Shown one piece after another: positions 57,933 to 64,000 of a DNA stretch of 64,000 nt. Source of the stretch: CAVTAV01 sp963732795 (lineage in GTDB: Bacteria; Pseudomonadota; Alphaproteobacteria; CAVTAV01); NCBI GenBank assembly GCA_963732795.1, contig CAVTAV010000007.1, positions 241,764 through 305,763 of the forward strand, read 5' to 3'. A program made the translations under genes and the position numbers. A model generated the notes under the pieces. That model was given only the letters and a program-made list of their open reading frames with translations. It was not told the DNA's origin and ran no database searches. How positions within the stretch are numbered: position 1 is the stretch's first letter; each line of letters begins with the position of its first letter.

Positions 57933-60071
57933 TTAGTTCGCCTTGGCGTTCTCGCGTTCCCAGTCGGCGAAGCTCTTGCCTGCTTTGACCAGCTTGACCA
58001 GAAGGTCCGACGGCTCCCAATGCATGGGGCCGAAGATCTCGCGGTATTTCATGATGCCTTCATAGACGGTCTTGAGGCCGACGGAGTCCGCATAGAACAT
58101 CGGGCCGCCGCGATAGCGCGGGAAGCCGTAGCCCGAGGTGTAGACCACATCGATGTCGCTCGCGCGCATCGCCACGCCTTCCTCGAGAATGCGGGCGCCT
58201 TCGTTGATCATCGAATAGATGCAGCGCTCGATGATCTCCTGCTCGCTGTGCTCGCGCTTCGGGACCTGAAGCTCCTCGGCCTCTTTGCGGAATAGCGCGA
58301 TGGCTTCCGGGTCGTCGTAACGGGTGCGGTCGCCGGGCTCGTAGCGGTAGTAGCCCTTGCCGTTCTTTTGGCCCTTGCGACCGTTCTCGACCAGAACTTT
58401 GTCGAGCGCGTAATAGGTCGGGGTCGGGCGGGAACTTGTCGGCATTGGCGACGTGCACGTTGTAGCCGACATCGACGCCGGCCATGTCGTAGACCGCGAG
58501 CAGGCCCATGGCCATGCCGAAGTTTTCCAGCGCGCGGTCGACCTGCGCGGCGTGGCGCCTTCGAGCAGCAGCGTTCGCCTTCGCGGCAATAGGGCTCCAT
58601 CATCCGGTTGCCGATGAAGCCGAAGCAGACCTTGGCGAGGACCGCCGGTCTTGCGGATCTGCCGGGCAAGATCCAGGGCGGTAGCGGGTCACGTCGTCGC
58701 GGTCTTGTCGGCCGCGCACGACTTCGAGCAGCGGCATGACATTGGCCGGAGCTGAAGAAGTGCAGGCCGATGACGTCGCCGGTCGCGGCCGGTGACCGCG
58801 GCGATTTCGTTGATGTCCAGGGTCGAGGTGTTGGTAGCCGAGGATGGCGCCGGGCTTGGTGATGCGGGTCGAGGTCGCCGAAGATCTACTTCTTCAGGTC
58901 CATCTTTTCGAACACCGCCTCGATGGCGACATCGGCGTCCGCGGCGCCTCGAGCGACGAGCACGCCGGTGATCAGGGCCATGCGCTTGTCCTCGGCTTCC
59001 TCGGGTCATGCGGCCGCGCTTCACGGTGACTCATAGTTGCCGTCGATGACGCTAAGGCCGCGGTCCAAGCGCCTCCTGGCTGACCTCGATCATGGTCACG
59101 GGAATGCCGGCATTGGCGAAGGCCATGGCGATGCCGCCACCCATGGTGCCGGCGCCGACGATGGCGGCCTTGCTGACGGCGCGCCGGCTTGCCGTCGGAA
59201 AGGCCGGGGATCTTGCCGCGTCTGGCGCTCGGCGAAGAAGAGTGGCTCAGGGCCTTGGCATCCGCGCGTGGCCAGGGACTTCGTTGGCGAGCTTCTCGTC
59301 CTCGGCCATGCCCTGGTCGAAGGGCAGGTCGACGGCGAGCCTTCAGCGCGCGGATCGCGATATCGGGCTTCTGGGTGTTGAACTGCTTCTTCAGCCACGG
59401 GCGTTGGCTTTCAGCAGACCGGCGATGGCCTCGTCGTCGAGTCCGGCCGTGTCGACCTTCATGTCGCGGGTCCGGCGCGGGCCTTTGCCGTCAGCGATCA
59501 GTTGTTTGGCGAAGACCAGGCCGCCGTCGCGGGTCGCCGTCGATGATGGCGTCGATGAAGCCGAGCTCCCTGGCCGTCGCGCGGCGGGAACCGGCGCGCC
59601 CTTGAAAAGATCATTTCCAGGGTCGCCTCAGCGCGCCGGTCAGACGCGGGGCTGCGCTGGGTGCCGCCGGCGCCGGGCATGATGCCCAGACTTGATCTCC
59701 GGAAAGCCGACGCGCGCGGTCGGGGCCGCGACGCGGTAGTGGCAGGCCAGCGACGTCTCCAGACCGCCGCCCAGCGCCGTGCCGTACAGGGCGGCGACGA
59801 CCGGCACGTTCATCCCTTCGATGCGAGGCGAACAGCTTGCGGAATTCGGCCTCTTTGGGCGGGCCGAAGAATTCGCCGATATCGGCGCCGGAGAAGAAGG
59901 TGCGGCCCTGCGCAGGTGAGCACCATCGCCTTGACGTCCGACTTACCGGAAAGCTCGTTGAGCGCATCCTTAAGTCCATCACGGACGGCCTGGGTAATGG
60001 CATTGACCGGCGGGCTGTCGACCATGATGACGGCGACATCACCTTCGTGCCGTTTTCACGACTGAACTCAT
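57933..60071 (-). CDS. fadJ: Multifunctional beta-oxidation protein, enoyl-CoA hydratase/3-hydroxyacyl-CoA dehydrogenase FadJ type (many frameshifts)
   Basis: About 700 residues. The N-terminal crotonase domain shows SPPVNAITQAVRDGL, FFSGADIGEFF and GGGLETSLACHYR; the NAD-binding signature GAGTMGGGIAMAFANAG and VCFGFIGNRMM follow, then the C-terminal dehydrogenase half (YALDKVLVENGRKGQKNGKGYYRYE and SGYGFPRYRGGPMFYAD). The frame changes roughly a dozen times between 58430 and 60060, far denser than elsewhere. The ATG at 60071 is preceded by GGGAGG. It would hydrate and oxidise fatty acyl-CoA intermediates. The partner thiolase gene is not in the window. Confidence 0.87.
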
Positions 60072-60255
60072 CAAACCACCTCCCGCCGGTGAGCCGAAGT
60101 CGCCACCGTCGTTGTTGTTACCGTTGGCCCAAAAGCAGTGGAACGCCTTCGAAAACCGACGCTTTTCCCGGGAACCCCCAACCTGTCAAGGCTTTATAAG
60201 AACCTGCGGAGGATTGCAACGGTATTGAACAAATTAGTTAAAAAGGAGCAGTCCG

Positions 60256-61053
60256 TTACGCAGCAAGAAAGACCGCGCAATCGAGACTATCGATAAAACT
60301 CTCGAAGTCTTCGTCCTGGGTGAGGGGGCTCGTTCGATTGATCACCAGCAGCCCCGGGCGGGCGCCCCGTAAGGCCCGATAGGCGGCGCCTGGCGTGTCG
60401 GCGGCGCGCCGGCGGATCTCGCCCCGGATGCCTGCAGCGGCAATGCGTTGGGCGAGTTGTGTCACGGACGCCTCGTCGAGGTTTGAAGGCACCAGGACCA
60501 GGAGCTTGACCCCCGCCTGATAGGCTAGCCGCATCGCGAGCTCGACCGGCGCATGCGTGCCCTCGGACCACAGCACGATCGGCCGGCCCGTCCGCGTTTC
60601 CGTCGTCGTGACAAAGACGCCGTAGTGGGTCTGGCTGGCCCGGGAGACCGAGCGGCGGTATCGGGTGCGGCCGAAGGCAACGACATCGAATCCGGCCGTT
60701 TCCGGTGACCACGGACTTCTTCGGATCGCCCGCTCACCGTCCGGAACGACCATTTGACGTGCCGTGGATCGGCGGCGGCGGCAAGGTCGGCCCGCGCGCG
60801 GTCGGCCAGAACGCGAAAGGCCCGTTCCATCGTGCCGGGCTCCAGGGTCTGGGCCGTCAGGGTATGGCCGATCAGATGACGCGCGGTCGGCAGTGACGCG
60901 AGCTTCAGAACGTTGTCCTCGGTGACAAACAGGCCGACGAGCTCGGCATGAATTCCTCGGCGAGCCTGACGCCGCTTCGATCGTAGTCCGATTAGGAGTG
61001 TCGCTGTCGAGCGCGACGAGAATGCGGGCGATTTTGTTGCCGTTTTCGGCCAT
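60256..61053 (-). CDS. Universal stress protein family protein (frameshifts)
   Basis: About 265 residues. Begins MAENGNKIARILVALDSDTPNR, the first beta-strand and Asp of a UspA domain. The reading frame is broken near 60975, 60830 and 60720 and resumes with AFRVLADRARADLAAAADP and then FDVVAFGRTRYRRS. A second, degenerate UspA-like half with GRPIVLWSEGTHAPVELAMRLAYQAGVKLLVLVPSNLDE follows. Its start is only two bases after the Lon stop, so the two were probably co-transcribed. The specific role is unknown. Confidence 0.55.
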   Translation of the reverse strand: MAENGNKIARILVALDSDTPNRTTIEAASGSPRNSCRARRPVCHRGQRSEARVTADRASSDRPYPDGPDPGARHDGTGLSRSGRPRAGRPCRRRRSTARQMVVPDGERAIRRSPWSPETAGFDVVAFGRTRYRRSVSRASQTHYGVFVTTTETRTGRPIVLWSEGTHAPVELAMRLAYQAGVKLLVLVPSNLDEASVTQLAQRIAAAGIRGEIRRRAADTPGAAYRALRGARPGLLVINRTSPLTQDEDFESFIDSLDCAVFLAA

Positions 61054-61055
61054 GG

Positions 61056-61440
61056 TCACGGTTCGCTCGATTCGCCGTCGGCGGCGAAAGCCTTGCGCGA
61101 TTCGGCGAGAGCGGAGAGCTTCGCTCGACCCGCGCGCCGATCGTGCCGTCGGGGAATTTTCCGTCTTCGTCCCGGGTGCCGGCCTTGATTCCGGTCAAGA
61201 TCTCGATGCCTTCATCGATCGTCGAGACGGCGTGGATGGCGAACCGCCGCCGCGCGCAGGCCTCGACCACGCGGTGGTGCAGCATCAGGTGCTTCACGTT
61301 GGAGGCCGGGATGAGCACGCCCTGGCGGCCGGTCAGTCCGCGCGCCTCGCAGAGATCGTAGAAGCCCTCGATCTTCTCGTTGACGCCGCCGATCGCCTGG
61401 ACTTGGCCGTTTTGGTTCACCGAGCCGGTGACCGCGAATA
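61056..61440 (-). CDS. Lon-type ATP-dependent protease, C-terminal fragment truncated at the join
   Basis: About 128 residues of the C-terminal proteolytic domain of a LonB-like S16 protease. It contains VTGSVNQNGQVQAIGGVNEKIEGFYDLCEARGL with the catalytic lysine in VNEKIEG, LIPASNVKHLMLHHRVVEA and STIDEGIEIL. The catalytic serine segment, the ATPase domain and everything further N-terminal are missing because the sequence changes character at about 61440. A frame slip near 61125 precedes the end SALAESRKAFAADGESSEP. It shares a transcript with the universal stress protein. Confidence 0.8.
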
Positions 61441-61445
61441 GAAAC
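61437..61445. other. Probable chimeric assembly junction
   Basis: On the left, minus-strand Lon loses its N-terminal part at about 61440; on the right, plus-strand glutamate-synthase-like sequence lacks its own N-terminus and begins abruptly just after a stop codon (about 61440). Two unrelated truncated genes meeting head to head at the same point, with gene content, repeats and apparent lineage changing across it, indicate a join between two genomes. No short repeat typical of a natural recombination site was seen. Confidence 0.8.
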
Positions 61446-63146
61446 AGCGGATCTACCGCCAGATCCAGGCCGCTCACGTGCACGCCTCGCCCGACGGGCC
61501 GTGGTTTTTCATCATCGCCCGCAGCCTGGCCGAGACCGGCGAATTTCAGCTCCTGGGGATCACCGACACGGCCATGCTGCGGCCGCAGGTGTTCGCGCTT
61601 CAGGAGGGCGAGGTTTCCATCGGGCTGATCTGTTCGGAGAAGCAGGCGATCGACGCCACGCTGGCCAGCCTGGCCGGCGAAGACCCGCGCTTTACCCCGG
61701 TCGCCGACATCTACTGGAACGCGCGCGGCGGAAGCCACACCGACGGCGGCGCTTTCCTTTGACCGTTTCGCCCGAGGGCCAGTCGTCGGGCGGCCACGCC
61801 GGCGACCACCGCCTCCGCGTGACCAACAAGTTCGGCCCGGCCGGTCACCACGCTTCCCGGGCAGGTGCACTGCGATCTCTCCAAGTTCGTAGGTCCGCCT
61901 TCAGGCGGAGAAGACCGGCTAAGAGCCGGAACGTACGAACGACCGACGAAGACGCGGTGGCGGTCGAGAGGTGCCATCCGGGATAGTGACGCCACGGCTT
62001 GGTTCTGCCATCTCCGCGATCGGCTCGCCGAGATGGACTATCACCGGCTGCACGGTTCGTGGGCCGGCTGGCCGGCAGACGGCCGACGAGGACCGGCCCT
62101 GGGCATCGAGGCGCTGACGCTGGCGATCGATCGCCGCTATCCGACGGCGACAAGAAGCGCAGCTCCGTGCTGGCGATTCTCCGCGGCGGCCTGGAGCAGG
62201 TCTTCCAGCGGCAGCCGCTGTGGGCGACGAGGCCGAGCGGCAACGAACGCCCCACCACCCCGCATCACCTGGGAGTCGCGTCGGCAGCTCCGCGCTCCGC
62301 GGCCGGGGGAGACGACCCTGTTGATCGACGCCCGGGGCTTTGCGCCCGAGGGCGAGGACTGCGATGCGGCGCTGGCCGTGGCGGCCTACAAGCTGGGCTG
62401 GCGGCACCTCGTCCACTACAACACGCGGGGCACGCGATTCCACGGCGGGGCTTCGGCCCGAACACGGCGGGCCTGCGGATCGACTGCTACGACAACCCGG
62501 GCGACTATCTCGGCTCCGGCATGGACGGCCTGGAAATCTACGTCCACGGCAACGCCCAGGACCAGCTCTGCCAGATCAGCAAGCGGGGCAAGCTGGTCGT
62601 CTACGGCGACGTCGGCCAGACGTTCCTCTACGGCGCCAAGGGGGGCGAGATCTACGTGCTGGGCAACGCCGCCGGCCGCCCGATGATCAACGCCGTCGGC
62701 TCGCCCAGGGTAGTGATCAACGGCACGGCCTTGGACTTCCTGGCCGAATCGTTCATGGCCGGCGATCCGCACGCCGGCGGCGGCTTCGCCATCGTCAACG
62801 GTCTGCGCTTACGACCAGCACGGCCGGCTGGTCGCCGCTGGAGCTGCCTTATCCGGGCAGCAACCTGCTTTCGCTGGCCTCCGGCGGGGCGATCTACGTC
62901 CGCGATCCGCACCGCACGCTGGTCGACGAGCAACTCAACGGCGGGGCCTACCGGCCGCTGTCGGCCGCCGACTGGCGACTGATCCTGCCCTACCTGGAGG
63001 AAAACCAGCGGCTGTTCGACATCCGCATCGATCGCGACCTGTTGACCGTCGACGGCGTCCTGCCGACGCCGTCGCAGGTCTATCGCAAAGTGATGCCCCG
63101 CAAAGACGCCGAGGCCGAGGCGGAGATGGAAGCAATGGGGGAGTAG
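61440..63146 (+). CDS. Glutamate-synthase-like protein: class II amidotransferase region plus GXGXG domain, N-terminus missing (frameshifts)
   Basis: The first visible part has GITDTAMLRPQVFAL, GLICSEKQAIDA and DIYWNARGGSHTDGGAF, typical of the end of an N-terminal amidotransferase (GATase) domain in Hdr-linked glutamate-synthase-like proteins. A helical linker with EALTLAIDRRYP and SVLAILRGGLEQVFQRQPL follows. A GXGXG beta-helix (GLRIDCYDNPGDYLGSGMDGLEIYVHGNAQDQL, GEIYVLGNAAGRPMIN) ends the protein at 63146. Several one-base frame changes occur. It could be one gene or two adjacent genes; the catalytic Cys of the GATase is not in the window. It is followed directly by hdrC. Confidence 0.65.
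61885..61940. repeat. 56-bp structured palindromic element inside the glutamate-synthase-like gene
   Basis: Outer arms GTTCGTA (61885-61891) and TACGAAC (61934-61940) enclose two complete hairpins, TCCGCC-TTCA-GGCGGA and CCGGCT-AAG-AGCCGG. The whole can fold as a three-way junction. It falls within what appears to be the coding region between the amidotransferase and linker parts. Similar elements with GTCCGCCTTCAGGCGG stems are repeated in some non-proteobacterial genomes, from memory. No copies occur in the first 61 kb. Confidence 0.7.
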
Positions 63147-63150
63147 CACG

Positions 63151-63745
63151 ATGTCAAACGCTTGACGTGGCAGAGCGGCCTGTCTGGACGAAGTCGAGCG
63201 GCGCAGCGGCACGCCGGTTGCGGCGTGCTTCCAGTGCCACAAGTGCAGCACTGGCTGCCCGATCGGGCCGGAAATGGACTACCTGCCCAGCCAGATCATG
63301 CGGCTGGTGCACCTGGGCGCGGAGGCCGAGGTGCTCTGCGTCGCAGGCGATCTGGCTTTGCGCGTCGTGCGAAGCGTGCACCACGCGTTGCCCCATGGGC
63401 ATCGACATCGCCGGCGTGATGGACGCCCTGCGGATCATGGCGGTCGATCGCCAGGTGGCCCTGCCCGACGCCCGCGGCAAGCAGTTCAACCGCAGCTTCC
63501 TGGGCAGCGTCCGCCGGCACGGCCGCGTGTTCGAGGCTGGGCATGATGGCCGCCTACAAGCTCCGCACGCGGGACCTCCTCTCCGACGTGGGCAAGGTCC
63601 CGCACATGCTGGCCAAGGGAAAGCTCTCGCTGCTGCCCAAGCGAAGCGGCGGGGCCAAGGGAGGTCCGCGAAGTCTTCCGCCGGGCGGAAGAGGAAGAGC
63701 GCGTAGTGGAGGAGCAGGATGTAGTGACGGAAGAGACGGCATGAT
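63151..63745 (+). CDS. hdrC: Heterodisulfide reductase subunit C-like 4Fe-4S protein (frameshifts)
   Basis: About 195 residues. Two 4Fe-4S motifs are clear: CFQCHKCSTGC and CASCEACTTRC, each Cys-x2-Cys-x2-Cys-x3-Cys, followed by DIAGVMDALRIMAVDRQ and a helical C-terminal half ending in a charged EEEERVVEEQ tail. HdrC is the ferredoxin-like electron carrier of the HdrABC complex. The start at 63151 is 4 bp after the GXGXG stop. Frames change near 63160, 63220, 63345, 63395, 63540 and 63660. Confidence 0.8.
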
Positions 63746-63754
63746 CGAATAGCG

Positions 63755-63776
63755 GGGGCTAACAGCCCCCGGTGGG
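63755..63776. terminator. Hairpin between hdrC and hdrB
   Basis: GGGGGCT-AAC-AGCCCCC forms a 7-pair stem 10 bp after the hdrC stop in the 114-bp gap before hdrB. It lacks a T-run, so it may act in processing or attenuation rather than termination. Confidence 0.4.
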
Positions 63777-63859
63777 CCCAGCATGTGCAGTCGACGTCTT
63801 CCAAAAGTTCTTCCGCGGGCTTTAGCCTCGGCTTCTTCGACTCTCAACTCTCGACTCCC

Positions 63860-64000
63860 ATGAAATACGCTATTTTCCCGGTTGCAGCCTGGAATCGACG
63901 GCGTGGGATTTCGACCGTTCCACGCGGGCGGTCTGCCGCGCGCTGGGGATCGAGTTGGAGGAGATCCCCGATTGGGTCTGCTGCGGCTCCACCCCGCCCA
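63860..64000 (+). CDS. hdrB: Heterodisulfide reductase subunit B-like protein, N-terminal fragment (one frameshift)
   Basis: About 47 residues before the window edge. MKYAIFPGCSLESTA, then TRAVCRALGIELEEIPDW and a final CCG (Cys-Cys-Gly) match the start of HdrB, whose CCG domains hold the catalytic non-cubane iron-sulfur clusters. A one-base gap near 63885 breaks the frame after IFP and the PGCSL motif is recovered on the next frame. It follows hdrC in the same direction and fits an hdrABC-type operon; hdrA would be beyond the window. Confidence 0.75.
   Translation, partial: MKYAIFPVAAWNRRRGISTVPRGRSAARWGSSWRRSPIGSAAAPPRP

Noticed and set aside
57933..60071. fadJ as a genuine pseudogene
   Set aside because: Conserved motifs survive over the whole length although frames change about a dozen times; a decaying gene would also show substitutions and stops in the core motifs.

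Overview
Nearly the whole window (1 to about 61,440) reads as the chromosome of one GC-rich alphaproteobacterium. The evidence is the overall gene content: groESL behind a CIRCE element, a cysI-DUF934 pair, a MoxR/DUF58/BatA-DUF4159 operon, DUF1285, DUF6111, and families of short intergenic inverted repeats known from alphaproteobacterial genomes. I cannot resolve the order. The last 2.5 kb (about 61,440 to 64,000) belong to a different genetic background: a glutamate-synthase-like gene followed by heterodisulfide reductase subunits C and B, with a different style of intergenic hairpins. Both genes that meet at about 61,440 have lost their N-terminal halves at the same point, so this is most simply a chimeric join.

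Layout. 1-8.2 kb: aminopeptidase (partial), [2Fe-2S] ferredoxin, GlpD, YccF, an MgtC/DUF4010 membrane protein, a beta-hydroxyacid dehydrogenase, a SnoaL-like lipoprotein, an M19 dipeptidase and a GabD-type aldehyde dehydrogenase. 8.4-13.6 kb: a K+ channel, a ClC chloride transporter and the heat-shock operon groES-groEL. 13.8-17.4 kb: three successive DUF6152 secreted proteins and two small membrane proteins. 17.6-19.9 kb: assimilatory sulfite reductase CysI with DUF934. 20-24.5 kb: a probable hydroquinone catabolic operon (maleylacetate reductase, hydroquinone dioxygenase large and small subunits, a BKACE enzyme, glutathionyl-hydroquinone reductase). 24.6-27.3 kb: two divergent porins. 28-35.2 kb: the MoxR/DUF58/BatA-DUF4159/GATase-like operon. 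35.2-48.7 kb: housekeeping genes (DUF1285, NUDIX, CCA-adding enzyme, RlmJ, AsmA, CHAD, SthA) and two MFS exporters. 48.7-51.6 kb: an ASCH protein, two unknown small proteins and a LuxI/LuxR quorum-sensing pair with a candidate lux box. 52.3-55.9 kb: a zinc acquisition cluster (ZnuA-like binding protein, DUF2946 protein, TonB-dependent receptor). 56-61 kb: a tannase-family lipoprotein, a FadJ-type beta-oxidation protein, a universal stress protein and the 3' end of a Lon-type protease.

Sequence quality matters for every reading here. More than thirty genes or gene segments carry one-base frameshifts, including groEL and glpD, and the frames resume with family-conserved sequence immediately afterwards. 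This pattern fits uncorrected sequencing indels much better than gene decay, so the broken genes are annotated as CDS with the frameshift positions given. Indels become much denser from about 58.4 kb onward, around the suspected chimeric join.

The most interesting biology is the complete-looking LuxR/LuxI circuit with uncharacterised small genes beside it, and a hydroquinone ring-cleavage operon in which a BKACE enzyme may replace the usual CoA-transferase/thiolase step. I found no CRISPR array, tRNA, rRNA, insertion sequence or prophage gene.
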